From assembly GCF_026340095.1 (NCBI RefSeq), contig NZ_JAPEPO010000001.1, forward strand, positions 2,448,501 through 2,512,500: a stretch of DNA of 64,000 bases, in the 5' to 3' direction. The translations under genes and the position numbers were made by a program. The notes below the pieces were generated by a model. The model was given only the letters and a program-made list of their open reading frames with translations. It did no database searches and was not told the origin of the DNA. Source of the stretch: Streptomyces sp. NBC_01446 (lineage in GTDB: Bacteria > Actinomycetota > Actinomycetes > Streptomycetales > Streptomycetaceae). Positions 35,501 to 43,560 of this stretch are shown in pieces. How positions within the stretch are numbered: the stretch's first letter is position 1; each line of letters opens with the position of its first letter.

Positions 35501-36373
35501 GGCGACCGCACCGTCCTGCCAGTCGACGTTGCCGTCGCCGTTCGCGTCGGGCGTGACGACGACCTTGGCCCATGGCAGGTCCTTGTCCGGCGCCGGGGCT
35601 CCCTCGCCTCGGTAGGTCCACTGGCCCGACCAGACGCCGACGCGGGTGGAGCCGTCGGCCGACTTGCGCGCCTGGTGCCAGAAGCGGGCGTCGTCGCCGC
35701 CGGTCTTGCCGCTCGGCTTGTCGTACGTGGAGTTGGACTCGACGGCGGCGGCGAGCCGCCCCGTGTTGACGATGGCGTACGAGGCGCCGACGGGCGAGGC
35801 GTCGGCCGGGGTGTCCGCCACGACCTTGGCGAAGACGTCGGCGGTCCGCGTCGAGTCGTTGTCCAGCGTCGTGAACGCGGTCTCGGCACCGCCGTCCGCA
35901 CTGCCCACGGAGACGAGGTCGTGCCCGGGTATGTCGATCGTGCCGACCCGGAAGGCCGCGGTGTCGCGCACGGCGGTCACCTTGAAGGTCGTCGCGCGCC
36001 CGCTGACGCTCAGCGAGGCGTCGATCTCGACGCCGGAGAGGTCCGGGAAGGTCAGCGTGTACGAGGCCTTGGACCCGGTGAGGACCGGGGCGCCCTGCAC
36101 GGCGACCGCGTACGCCTTGCCGTTCAGGGTGACCTTGTCCACCGGGTTCGTACTGCCGAGGAGCTCGGCCCCGGAGGCGCGGTCGGTGTACGCGAGGACG
36201 CGCGGGAAGTCGTCGGCGACGGCTACGGACAGCTGCGCGGATCCGATGACGGCCTGCGCCACGGCGGGCGCGGGGTCGGCGGCGGCGGGCAGTACGGGGC
36301 CCGTGAGGGCGAACACGGCGGACGATGCGGCGGCGACCGCGACGGCACAGGCGGCGCGAGATCTTCGTGACAT
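32534..36373 (-). CDS. Secreted endo-alpha-N-acetylgalactosaminidase, GH101
   Basis: 1279 residues. Sec signal peptide (RAACAVAVAAASSAVFALTGPVLPAAA), a mutarotase-like beta-sandwich (about 40-300), then the GH101 TIM barrel. The strand TTIYLDVYYTHGW has the presumed nucleophile at Asp460; Glu486 in LASEWADKF is a plausible acid/base. Further motifs SHWANDLDYG, FIRNGEKDVWNSDP and WTGENDWNAFYDNVW match the family that releases core-1 O-glycans (Gal-GalNAc) from mucins. After the barrel come galactose-binding-like domains, a NEW3-type domain (about 1030-1110) and a C-terminal NPCBM domain with TYASDLDWTAMDNGWGP. Few Streptomyces carry this enzyme at this locus, as far as I know. Confidence 0.9.
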   Translation of the reverse strand: MSRRSRAACAVAVAAASSAVFALTGPVLPAAADPAPAVAQAVIGSAQLSVAVADDFPRVLAYTDRASGAELLGSTNPVDKVTLNGKAYAVAVQGAPVLTGSKASYTLTFPDLSGVEIDASLSVSGRATTFKVTAVRDTAAFRVGTIDIPGHDLVSVGSADGGAETAFTTLDNDSTRTADVFAKVVADTPADASPVGASYAIVNTGRLAAAVESNSTYDKPSGKTGGDDARFWHQARKSADGSTRVGVWSGQWTYRGEGAPAPDKDLPWAKVVVTPDANGDGNVDWQDGAVAFHSIGVKAKGSDGTPDRVITHIPFNFASQATHPFLRTLDDVKRISLATDNLGQFALLKGYASEGHDSAHPDYGGNTNKRAGGLKDLNKLLKGGKKFGTSFGVHVNATEAYPVAKHFTGDLVDPKAPGWNWLDQSYYIDQRRDINSGDLAARFKQLREETDPNLTTIYLDVYYTHGWIAEKTAEAVRAQGWSLASEWADKFERESLWSHWANDLDYGPKTDKGLNSKIIRFIRNGEKDVWNSDPVLGQSAVDEFEGWTGENDWNAFYDNVWQRDLPAKFLQHQQITRWDGNDIAFTGGLRGTVEDGRRTFYDHGRKVLDGTAYLLPWDGGKKLYHYNKDGGTTSWAVPGSSYTVYRLTDNGRVKTGTVRASGGKVTLKADAGQPYVLYPADKTPDAVDPAWGEGTHVKDPGFNDARLAAWDKDGRVGRDTDDHGRNSAALSGTGTAAIEQRVSGLDAGKRYTASAWVEVEPGKSRRTTLSAGGKSVAVERSTLQNGVASSDWGGTYMQRVKATFTAPANGRTTLRIEAAKGSSAKVRIDDVRLVSNAPSTKPGTVVHEDFEDVDQGWGPFDKGDAGGVTDPRTHIAQKNAPYTQAGWNGKLVDDVIGGGESLKSHEENAGVVYRTSPADVPMADGHAYKVAFDYQSSHAGAYQWVSGYDRIAADGTPDQVETASTPIGQQRTTGHYEGTVTAGCGDTWTGLRKLDGAPDGADFVLDDFTVTDLGPAEEKAACGTLALKSDETLEPGQKNKVEATFTNYEASEVKGASLSLDLPEGWQAEPAGPVALDPVAPGAKATATWQVTPPVDAKYQPYQLSSKATYSVGDSARTLTAGATVRTLPPPPTADTYASDLDWTAMDNGWGPAEKDMENGETGAGDGKPLTVNGTVYAKGLGTASPGKIRYYLGGRCTSFTAEVGQDDSQGTRGSVQFSVEADGTQKVQSPVLKAADNAWSLTADVTGAKYVDLITGDGGDGPGNDHADWGNARFHCGS

Positions 36374-36491
36374 AGGGGACTGGGTATCCGGCGCGGGCGC
36401 GGCCGGTCAACGGACTCGGCACTTCCGGGCGGCGGCAGTCCAACAACCACCGCCCGGAAGTCCAAGTCACCGTGTGCGGGCTCCGGTTCGG

Positions 36492-37001
36492 TCAGCAGCC
36501 GCCGCAGTTGTAGTAGAGGACGTCCCAGTGGTTGCCCTCGTCGGCGTAGATGTTGCCGGAGGCCGACTGGTACTGCGGGGCTCCGTCGCCGCGCAGGCCG
36601 ATGTACGTGAACGTGTTCTTGATGTAGTTCGTGACGCAGGTGTTCTTGCCGTAGTCGAGCTTGTAGCCGTTCCAGTGCGAGTAGGTGCCGCTCGCGTGAC
36701 CGGTCTCGGTGCCACCGGTGATGTTCAGCGCGCAGCCGGTGGCGCGCTTGAGGGTCTGGGCGCCCTGGGCGGTGGCGAGGTTGAGCTGGTCGAAGGACGT
36801 ACAGGTGGAGTTGTTGCGGTCGGAGCAGCCGCCGGAGGACGACCAGGTGATGCCGACCTGGCTGAACATGGAGGTCGCGGTGGCGTGGCTGATCTTGGTG
36901 GCGGCCTGGGCGTCGGTGGCGGAGCTGAACACACCGAAGCCGGGGGCGAAGAGGGCGCCGAGTACGAGCGCGAGGGCGCTCACGACCGAGCGGATTCTCA
37001 T
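36492..37001 (-). CDS. Secreted M15-like zinc D-Ala-D-Ala peptidase-type protein
   Basis: 169 residues. Signal peptide (MRIRSVVSALALVLGALFAPGFGVFSSATDAQAA), then a small cysteine-rich domain (about six Cys, likely disulfides: GGCSDRNNSTC, TGC, KNTC, NCGGC). The pair SHWNGYKLD (HxxGxxxD) and EGNHWDVLYY (ExxHWD) match the zinc-ligand and catalytic pattern of M15 peptidases such as VanY and the Streptomyces DD-peptidase. The match is by motif only. It may cut peptidoglycan peptides outside the cell. ATG 37001 was chosen by the signal peptide and a GGAGG site; an upstream frame lacks support. Confidence 0.6.
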   Translation of the reverse strand: MRIRSVVSALALVLGALFAPGFGVFSSATDAQAATKISHATATSMFSQVGITWSSSGGCSDRNNSTCTSFDQLNLATAQGAQTLKRATGCALNITGGTETGHASGTYSHWNGYKLDYGKNTCVTNYIKNTFTYIGLRGDGAPQYQSASGNIYADEGNHWDVLYYNCGGC

Positions 37002-37150
37002 GGGGAGGAAGTCCTTCCTGCTGGTGACCGTGCTGGCTGTGAGACGGCTGTGCAGGTGGAGCAAGGAGATAGTGCCCGAGTTCTACGCGCGTCCGCCAGA
37101 GCGCGTCGGATGGCGACGCGGTGTAATCGAGACGACACCAGGTGTTGGAT

Positions 37151-37209
37151 GTTGAAAGTTGAACAGAACGGCGCTACAGTCGGTCTCGTTGAACGTTAAA
37201 CATTCAACG
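37151..37209 (+). promoter_or_regulatory. MarR-like operator cluster upstream of the YceI gene
   Basis: The region 37187-37209 has arms CGTTGAA and TTCAACG around a 9-bp spacer (CGTTAAACA). Two further GTTGAA half-sites stand as a direct repeat at 37151-37163. Sites of TTGAA-type dyad symmetry are typical for MarR proteins that control YceI genes in Streptomyces, but no such regulator gene is adjacent here. The main dyad is 37 bp before the yceI start, over the probable promoter. Confidence 0.6.
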
Positions 37210-37246
37210 AACTCTCCCCGACACGCCCCGTCCCCAAGGAGCAATC

Positions 37247-37852
37247 ATGGGTCTCTTCGGCCGCAAGAACGACGCCGCCCCCGCCGCCACCGGCGCGGTC
37301 AACCCCGACCTCGCCGCCCTGACCGGCGACTACGCCATCGACCCGGCGCACACCACGATCGGCTTCGTGGCCCGCCACGCCATGGTCACCAACGTCAAGG
37401 GCTCTTTCACCCAGTCGTCGGGCACCCTGCACCTGGACGGCGCGGACCCGTCGAAGTCGACCGCGTCGATCGACGTCACCATGACCAGCATCGACACCGG
37501 CTCCGCCGACCGTGACACCCACTTGAAGAGCTCCGACTTCTTCAAGACGGACGAGTTCCCGACGATGACGTTCCGCTCCACCTCCGCCGAGTCCCTGGGC
37601 GGCGACGACTACCGGATGACCGGCGACCTGACGATCCTCGGCACCACGAAGCCGCTCACGATCGACCTCGAGTTCAACGGCGCGGCCACGGACCCGTTCG
37701 GCAACGAGCGCGTCGGCTTCGAGGGCAAGTCCGAGATCCTGCGCTCCGAGTGGGGCCTGACCTGGAACGCGGCCCTGGAGACCGGCGGCGTCCTCGTCTC
37801 GGACAAGATCAAGCTGACCTTCGACATCTCGGCGATCAAGAACGCCGCCTGA
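37247..37852 (+). CDS. YceI family protein
   Basis: 201 residues, lipocalin-like beta-barrel that binds polyisoprenoid or other lipids in studied members. Motifs: GDYAIDPAHTTIGFVARHAMVTNVKGSF, DTGSADRDTHLKSSDFFKTDEFPTMTFRST, and the closing LGGDDYRMTGDLTILGTTKPLTIDLEFNG. No signal peptide; the first 28 residues are Ala-rich. AAGGAG precedes the ATG. Dense inverted repeats upstream imply repression. It could be tied to isoprenoid quinone or stress physiology, as for other YceI proteins; not shown here. Confidence 0.9.
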   Translation: MGLFGRKNDAAPAATGAVNPDLAALTGDYAIDPAHTTIGFVARHAMVTNVKGSFTQSSGTLHLDGADPSKSTASIDVTMTSIDTGSADRDTHLKSSDFFKTDEFPTMTFRSTSAESLGGDDYRMTGDLTILGTTKPLTIDLEFNGAATDPFGNERVGFEGKSEILRSEWGLTWNAALETGGVLVSDKIKLTFDISAIKNAA

Positions 37853-37894
37853 CGCCGACGCCGCGAGCCCGCCCCTCACGGCTCCCCGCACCAC

Positions 37895-37939
37895 GAGCAC
37901 GCCCGTCCTTCCCGTCCCTCGCGGACGAAGGGCGGGCTC
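37895..37939 (+). terminator. Weak terminator after yceI
   Basis: GAGC..GCCC pairs with GGGC..GCTC with one internal mismatch and a long loop, 43 bp after the stop. Stability is modest. Confidence 0.4.
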
Positions 37940-38092
37940 TCGTCGTACACGGGGGTCTGCGCGAGCGGCAACACGGGCCGCGGAAAAGGAAATTGAAGGC
38001 TACTTTCCGGTAATTCCGTCACGTGAGACGACTCGTTGCTCTCCCTTCACTTGAGCATCACACGGCGCTACGCTGCGTGCGACTGCCGAGCG

Positions 38093-38121
38093 ATCGACTC
38101 CGCTCGAATCGACTCCGCTCG
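38093..38121. repeat. Tandem 14-bp direct repeat upstream of the permease
   Basis: ATCGACTCCGCTCG occurs twice with one base between, 90-118 bp before the permease start. The intergenic stretch 37853-38210 otherwise holds only the weak terminator and presumably the permease promoter. A direct-repeat operator is possible but no regulator is adjacent. Confidence 0.6.
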
Positions 38122-38210
38122 CCCCCAGAGGTCTCCCCCCCTCCCCGTCGCGCCCCGGTGGCGCCGCAGGGCAGGCCTTCTGCCGTTCCCCGAAAGGCGC
38201 CACCGATCCC

Positions 38211-39677
38211 ATGAGCACGAACAGAGGGCTTCAGGCCAATGCCCTCGGCACCTCCGACAGCATCGTGATGGCCGTGGCGGGCAGCGCGCCCGCCTACTCG
38301 ATCGCCGCCACCACCGCCGTGCTGATCGGCACGGTGGGCCTCGCCGCACCGGCCGCGCTCCTCTACTGCGCGATACCCATGCTCGGCATCGCCTGGGCCT
38401 TCACCTACCTGGGCCGCCTCGACGTGAACGCCGGCGCCAGCTACTCCTGGGTCGGCCGCGCCCTGCACCCCTTCCTCGGCTTCATCAGCGGCTGGTCCCT
38501 GGTGATCTCGGCGACCATCTTCATGGTCGCGGGCTCGCTCCCGGCCGGCGCCATGACGCTCGAACTCGTCGCCCCCTCCCATGCCGACAACACCGCGCTC
38601 GCCGCGGCCGTGGGCGCGGTCTGGTTCCTGGCCATGCTGGTCGTCGTGCTCATGGGCGCCAAACTGACCGTCCACGCCCAGCTCCTGATGTCCGGGATCG
38701 AGCTGGTCATCCTGCTCGCGGTGGCCGGCGCCGCGGTGTTCAGCGATAAGCGGGTCAACGAATTCTCCTGGTCCTGGCTGGGGTTCGGGCACTTCGACGG
38801 GGCGTCCGGGTTCGCCGCGGGCGCGCTGATCGCCGCGTTCTACTACTGGGGCTGGGACGTCACCAGCAACCTCAGCGAGGAGACCCGTAACAGCCGGAAG
38901 ACCTCGGGGCTCGCCGGGCTGATCGGCGTCGGCATCGTGTTCGTCCTCTTCGAGGTCTTCACGATCACCACCAACATGCTGCTCACGCCCAAGGAGATCG
39001 CGACCAGCGACAACATCATGGGGCTGCTCGGCGAGCGCGTACTGCCGGGCCCCGGCGGCGAGTTGCTGATCGTCGCGGTGATGCTGTCCACCATCGCCAC
39101 CCTGGAGACCACCCTGATCCAGGTGACGCGCTCCCTCTTCTCCATGGGCCGCGACCGGACACTGCCCTCCGCCCTCGGCAGGTCCCACCCCCGCTGGCAG
39201 ACGCCGTGGGTCGCGATCGTCGTCGTCGGTGTCGTCGCCCTCGCCCTCTTCGTGGCGTCGACCGCGCTCGGCTCGGTCTCGGCCGTCCTGGAGGACGCCG
39301 TCGCCGCGATCGGACTGCAGATCGCGGTCTACTACGGCCTCGCGGGCCTCGCCGTCGTCGTGGCGTACCGCAAGCTGCTGTTCAAGTCGGCGGCCAATTT
39401 CTTCTTCGGCGGTCTGTGGCCGCTGACCGGCTCGCTCTTCATGATCTGGGTGTTCGTCGAGTCCCTCGGCAGCCTGTCGGGCACGGCCGTCTCGATCGGT
39501 GTCGGCGGCATCGCCGTGGGTCTCGTCCCGATGCTCTGGTACCGCGCCAAGGGCTCCGCCTACTACCGGCCCGCCCGCCTGGACGCGGCGCGCTCGGAGC
39601 AGGTGCACGCCGAGTACGGGCACCAGGCGCCGGTGTACGCGGCATCGTCCGGCGACACCCTGTCCACGGACTTCTGA
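38211..39677 (+). CDS. APC-superfamily amino acid permease
   Basis: 488 residues, about 12 hydrophobic segments. N-terminal NALGTSDSIVMAVAGSAPAYSIAATT is the conserved unwound helix 1 of APC transporters, and GWDVTSNLSEETRNSRKTSGLA is the helix 6-7 signature. The substrate is likely an amino acid or amine driven by a proton or exchange. The ribosome site is weak. Downstream, a helical protein gene follows after 86 bp in the same direction. Confidence 0.87.
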   Translation: MSTNRGLQANALGTSDSIVMAVAGSAPAYSIAATTAVLIGTVGLAAPAALLYCAIPMLGIAWAFTYLGRLDVNAGASYSWVGRALHPFLGFISGWSLVISATIFMVAGSLPAGAMTLELVAPSHADNTALAAAVGAVWFLAMLVVVLMGAKLTVHAQLLMSGIELVILLAVAGAAVFSDKRVNEFSWSWLGFGHFDGASGFAAGALIAAFYYWGWDVTSNLSEETRNSRKTSGLAGLIGVGIVFVLFEVFTITTNMLLTPKEIATSDNIMGLLGERVLPGPGGELLIVAVMLSTIATLETTLIQVTRSLFSMGRDRTLPSALGRSHPRWQTPWVAIVVVGVVALALFVASTALGSVSAVLEDAVAAIGLQIAVYYGLAGLAVVVAYRKLLFKSAANFFFGGLWPLTGSLFMIWVFVESLGSLSGTAVSIGVGGIAVGLVPMLWYRAKGSAYYRPARLDAARSEQVHAEYGHQAPVYAASSGDTLSTDF

Positions 39678-39763
39678 GCAGCGCCCACCCCCGGCGGCGG
39701 ACCGGCCGACCCCACCCAGGACCACCACCGACCACCACCGACTACTGACTGGTGAGGACGCCG

Positions 39764-40684
39764 ATGACCGTCCGTTTCGATCCCACGAACGGCGACCGGG
39801 CCCTGGCGGAGGCCCGCGCGGACATCACGATCGGTCGCTGGCAAGGACTGCCCGAGCTGTGCGCGGCGGCCGGCTCCGACTGGGACCGGCGGACGTTCCG
39901 GATGCGTCTGCTCGCCCAGGCCACCGCGGGCACGTCCGTCGCCGAGTCCTGGCACGAGTCGCAGCCGCGGAACGCCGACGCGCTGGTCCTGCGGGCCGAG
40001 ACCGAGGTGATGCGGGCGTTCAACCTGGCGATGGCGGCCGGCCCGGGGAACGCGGTCGACCCGGACCAGCTGGAGCGGGCCGTGCGCACAGCGCTGCGGG
40101 CGGCCGAGGCGTTTCCCGCGGATCCGATGCCCTGGGTCTCGCTCCTGACGGTCGCCCGCCTGTTCCCCGGCGGGCACCCGTCCATGGAGCTCTGGTGGAA
40201 AGAGCTGCACCAGCGTGACCCGTACAACCGCGAGGGCAACCACCAGGTGCTGCGCCACCTTTCGGCGCGCTGGCACGGCTCGCACGGCGTCATGTACAAC
40301 TTCGCGCAGGATGTGACGGCGACCCTCCCGCCCGGATCGCCGCTCGCCGTGCTGCCGCAGGTCGCCCGGGTCGAGGAGTACCGCTACCGCGTCGAGCGCG
40401 AGGGCTCCCAGGCGATCGGCCTGCTCCAGTTCTGGAACAACGAGAACAGCGCGTCGCAGGCCCGGCGCACCTGGCACCTGTGGATCGCGCAGCGGCAGTA
40501 CACGTACGCGCAGGACATCGCGGATCTCAACACCCTTGCGCACGCGTCCTGTTACGCCGACCTCACCGACGAGGCCGCGCACCTCTTCCGGCTTCTCGAC
40601 GGGCACGCGACCCGCGTCCCGTGGTCGTGCCACGGCGCCCCGGAGGAGATCTTCACGCGCTGGCAGTCGAAGCTTCCAGGCTGA
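39764..40684 (+). CDS. Hypothetical helical protein
   Basis: 306 residues, no signal or membrane segments. Alpha-helical with TPR-like pairs (ADALVLRAETEVMRAFNLAM, LERAVRTALRAAEAFPADPMPWVSLLTVARL) and many tryptophans (SMELWWKELHQRDP, RRTWHLWIAQRQY). I do not recognise the family by name. ATG 39764 has GAGG 6 nt upstream; GTG 39752 is an in-frame option. It may be co-transcribed with the permease; no functional link is evident. Confidence 0.7.
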   Translation: MTVRFDPTNGDRALAEARADITIGRWQGLPELCAAAGSDWDRRTFRMRLLAQATAGTSVAESWHESQPRNADALVLRAETEVMRAFNLAMAAGPGNAVDPDQLERAVRTALRAAEAFPADPMPWVSLLTVARLFPGGHPSMELWWKELHQRDPYNREGNHQVLRHLSARWHGSHGVMYNFAQDVTATLPPGSPLAVLPQVARVEEYRYRVEREGSQAIGLLQFWNNENSASQARRTWHLWIAQRQYTYAQDIADLNTLAHASCYADLTDEAAHLFRLLDGHATRVPWSCHGAPEEIFTRWQSKLPG

Positions 40685-40806
40685 CCGGGCCTACGTAGAT
40701 GTGATGTGGGTCACCTGGCGCCTCCGTGATGTCACATTCCGGCCCGTCCCTTCCGTCCAAGTGGCGAGCACCCATGCGGTGAGCGCCCAGGGGAGGAGCG
40801 AGCCTG

Positions 40807-42450
40807 ATGTCCGAGAGGGCCGCGGAAGGCAGCACGGGGACGGCGCGGGAGAGAGGGCCGGCACCGGCCGGTGAGCGGCTCGCGGACTGGGCGGACGGCC
40901 GCCTCGGCCTGCACACCCTGTCCAGGAAGTACCTGCGCAAGGTCTTCCCGGACCACTGGTCCTTCCTGCTCGGCGAGGTCTGCCTGTACACGTTCGTGAT
41001 CCTGGTCCTCACCGGGGTCTATCTCACCCTGTTCTTCCACCCGTCGATGAACGAGGTGGAGTACCACGGCAGTTACGTCCCGCTGGACGGGATCCGGATG
41101 TCCGAGGCGTACGCCTCCACGCTCGACATCAGCTTCGACGTCCGGGGCGGACTGCTGATCCGGCAGATCCACCACTGGGCGGCGCTGATCTTCGTCGCGG
41201 CGATGCTCCTGCACATGATGCGGCACTTCTTCACGGGCTCGTTCCGCAAACCGCGCGAGCTCAACTGGGTGTTCGGCTGGACGCTGCTCCTGATCGGCCT
41301 GTTCGAGGGCCTGTTGGGGTACTCGCTGCCGGACGACCTGCTCTCCGGTACGGGTATGCGCTTCCTCGACGGGGCGATCCTGTCGGTGCCCATCGTCGGG
41401 ACGTATCTGTCGATGTTCCTCTTCGGCGGGGAGTTCCCCGGGCACGACATCGTGGGGCGGTTCTACTCGGTGCACGTGCTGCTGTTCCCCGGCATCATGG
41501 CGGCGCTCGTGGTGACCCATCTGATCCTGGTCGTCCATCACAAGCACACCCAGTTCCCGGGGCCGGGAAGAACCGAGCGCAATGTCGTGGGGGCGCCCTT
41601 CTTCCCCGTCTACCTCGCCAAGGCCGGCGGCTTCTTCTTCCTGGTGTTCGGCGTCGTCGCGTTCCTCGCGGCCGTCGCGTCCATCAACCCCGTCTGGAAC
41701 TACGGGCCTTACCGCGTCGACCAGGTGTCCACGGGGGCGCAGCCGGACTGGTACCTGGGGTTCGCGGAGGGGCTGCTGCGGGTGATGCCGGGCTGGGAGA
41801 TCACATGGTGGGGGCACACGCTGGCCCTCGGTGTGCTCGTCCCGCTGATCGTCTTCCCCGCGGTGCTCGTCGTGATCGGCGTGTATCCGTATCTGGAGGC
41901 CTGGGTCACGGGCGACCGGCGCGAGCACCACCTCCTGGACCGGCCGCGCAACCGGCCGGTCCGCACAGGGCTCGGGGTGGCCTGGCTGACGTTCTTCCTC
42001 GTGGCCCTGGTGGGCGGCGGCAACGACATCTGGGCCACGCGCTTCCATGTGTCGCTGAACGCGGTCACCTGGTTCGTGCGTGTCGCGCTCGTCGTGGGCC
42101 CGGTGATCACCTTCGTCGTCACGCGGCGGATCTGCCTCGGGCTCCAGCGTCGGGACCGCGAACTGGTGCTGCACGGACGGGAGTCGGGCCGTATCAAGCG
42201 CCTTCCGCACGGCGAGTACGTCGAGATCCACGAGCCGCTCACCCAGGCCGAGCTGCACACCCTGACCGCGCACGAGCAGCCCCCGGCCCTGGAGAGCGGG
42301 CCGGAGACCGACGTGAACGGCGTGCAACGGCGCATACCCCGGGCCGAGCGGCTCCGGGTGCGCCTCTCGCGCGCCCTCCACGGAGAGGGCGCGCAGGTGG
42401 CGAAGCCGACCGCGCGGGAGTACGAGGAGGCGCGGCGCGAGCACCGGTGA
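40807..42450 (+). CDS. Cytochrome b subunit, QcrB paralogue not linked to qcrCAB
   Basis: 547 residues, a full-length cytochrome b of the bc complex: about nine transmembrane helices, likely heme ligands His122/His136 (LIRQIHHWAAL, LLHMMRHFF) and His223/His238 (SVHVLLFPG, VTHLILVVHH), and the Qo-site motif as PDWYLG, the actinobacterial form of PEWY. The C-terminal 140 residues are a soluble charged tail typical of actinobacteria. No QcrA, QcrC or oxidase gene is near, so it is a second, stand-alone copy. Neighbours on both sides look unrelated. Confidence 0.88.
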   Translation: MSERAAEGSTGTARERGPAPAGERLADWADGRLGLHTLSRKYLRKVFPDHWSFLLGEVCLYTFVILVLTGVYLTLFFHPSMNEVEYHGSYVPLDGIRMSEAYASTLDISFDVRGGLLIRQIHHWAALIFVAAMLLHMMRHFFTGSFRKPRELNWVFGWTLLLIGLFEGLLGYSLPDDLLSGTGMRFLDGAILSVPIVGTYLSMFLFGGEFPGHDIVGRFYSVHVLLFPGIMAALVVTHLILVVHHKHTQFPGPGRTERNVVGAPFFPVYLAKAGGFFFLVFGVVAFLAAVASINPVWNYGPYRVDQVSTGAQPDWYLGFAEGLLRVMPGWEITWWGHTLALGVLVPLIVFPAVLVVIGVYPYLEAWVTGDRREHHLLDRPRNRPVRTGLGVAWLTFFLVALVGGGNDIWATRFHVSLNAVTWFVRVALVVGPVITFVVTRRICLGLQRRDRELVLHGRESGRIKRLPHGEYVEIHEPLTQAELHTLTAHEQPPALESGPETDVNGVQRRIPRAERLRVRLSRALHGEGAQVAKPTAREYEEARREHR

Positions 42451-42465
42451 GGCGCGAAAACGGCG

Positions 42466-43341
42466 TCAGAACACCGCGTCGGCCAGGCGGTCGACCTGGT
42501 CGGGGTCGGTGCCCCAGCAGTAGAGCATCACCTCGTCCGCGCCGATGTCCGTGAAGCCGGCGACGGCCTCGCGGATCTGCGCGGGTGTGGCGAGCATGCG
42601 CTCGGCGGATCCCGCGGCGCGCGGGTCGAAGCCGTAGTACGCGGTGATCGCGTCGCGGGCGCGGGCGATCAGGTCGTCCGGGCCGAGCGCCACATTGACC
42701 TGGGCGACCAGGCGCGGGCGGCCGGGGCGGCCGTGCTCGTCCCACAGCCGCTCCACGTCGCGGAACATCGGGTCCATCCACTGCGGGGGCAGCGCGGCGC
42801 CGAGGAAGCCGTCGCCGAAGCGGGCCACGCGGGCGAGGGCCGCCGGTGCGAAGCCCCCGAACAGGACCTCGGGGCCGCCGGGGGTGACGGGGGCGGGGCC
42901 GATCGGGCCGACGCCCTCGGCGTCGTCGTAAGGGTGGCCCGCCCAGGTGCGGCGCAGGGTCTCCATCTGCTCGTCGAGGCGGCGGCCGCGGCGGCGGATG
43001 TCGATGCCCGCGGCACGGCAGTCGTCCTCACGGCCGCCGACACCGATGCCGAGCGTGAAGCGGCCGCCGGACATCCGGTCGAGGGTCGCGGTCTGCTTGG
43101 CGAGCAGGGCGGTGCCGTGGTGCGGGGCCAGCAGCACCTCGGTCTGGACGCGGACGCGGGAGGTGGCTCCGGCGAGTGCGGCGAGGGTGATCAGGGGCTC
43201 GGGGTTGTCGTACACGAGCCGGTCGAGGAGGCCGAGCGTGGAGAAGGGGGTCGCGTCGGCGCGACGGGCCCAGTCGAGCAGGACGGCGGGGTCGTCGACG
43301 GGCAGGCCGAGGCCGATACGCGGGGTGCGCGCGGTACGCAT
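42466..43341 (-). CDS. LLM-class (luciferase-like) flavin-dependent oxidoreductase
   Basis: 291 residues with the bacterial luciferase TIM-barrel pattern: VRVQTEVLLAPHHGTALLAKQTATLDRMSGGRFTLGIGVGGREDDCRAAG, then GPEVLFGGFAPAALARVARFGDGFLGA. Members use FMN or F420; the window also encodes the F420 enzyme CofC, but cofactor choice here is open. It ends 15 bp from the convergent cytochrome b stop with no clear terminator. Confidence 0.85.
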   Translation of the reverse strand: MRTARTPRIGLGLPVDDPAVLLDWARRADATPFSTLGLLDRLVYDNPEPLITLAALAGATSRVRVQTEVLLAPHHGTALLAKQTATLDRMSGGRFTLGIGVGGREDDCRAAGIDIRRRGRRLDEQMETLRRTWAGHPYDDAEGVGPIGPAPVTPGGPEVLFGGFAPAALARVARFGDGFLGAALPPQWMDPMFRDVERLWDEHGRPGRPRLVAQVNVALGPDDLIARARDAITAYYGFDPRAAGSAERMLATPAQIREAVAGFTDIGADEVMLYCWGTDPDQVDRLADAVF

Positions 43342-43528
43342 GGGATGGAGCTCCTTCGGAAGGGGGCATGCGGAATCTCGCTGCCGCCCCTCCGGGACCG
43401 CGCACGGTGTGTACGTGCCGGCTTGCTTCCCGTCTGCGGCGTACTTCTGAGGAAGCGGTTCGTAAGAGTGCCGTCAGACTAGCCGGGGCACCGGCCCTCG
43501 CGCCTCCCGTTTTCGGACCCGGCGCTCA

Positions 43529-43560
43529 GGACCCGCAGGACTCAGGATCCGCAGGACTCA
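43529..43560. repeat. Tandem 16-bp repeat at the 3' end of the repeat-tailed protein gene
   Basis: GGACCCGCAGGACTCA and GGATCCGCAGGACTCA stand head to tail with one difference; the second includes the stop codon of the minus-strand gene. Probably slippage-derived. Confidence 0.7.

Noticed and set aside
32480..36370. Plus-strand open frame of about 1300 codons antisense to GH101
   Set aside because: The Val/Gly/Arg-rich translation lacks domains; the opposite strand is a complete GH101 protein with signal peptide.
41736..41756. PDWY in place of PEWY in cytochrome b as a sign of a defective Qo site
   Set aside because: PDWY is the ordinary form in actinobacterial QcrB proteins.
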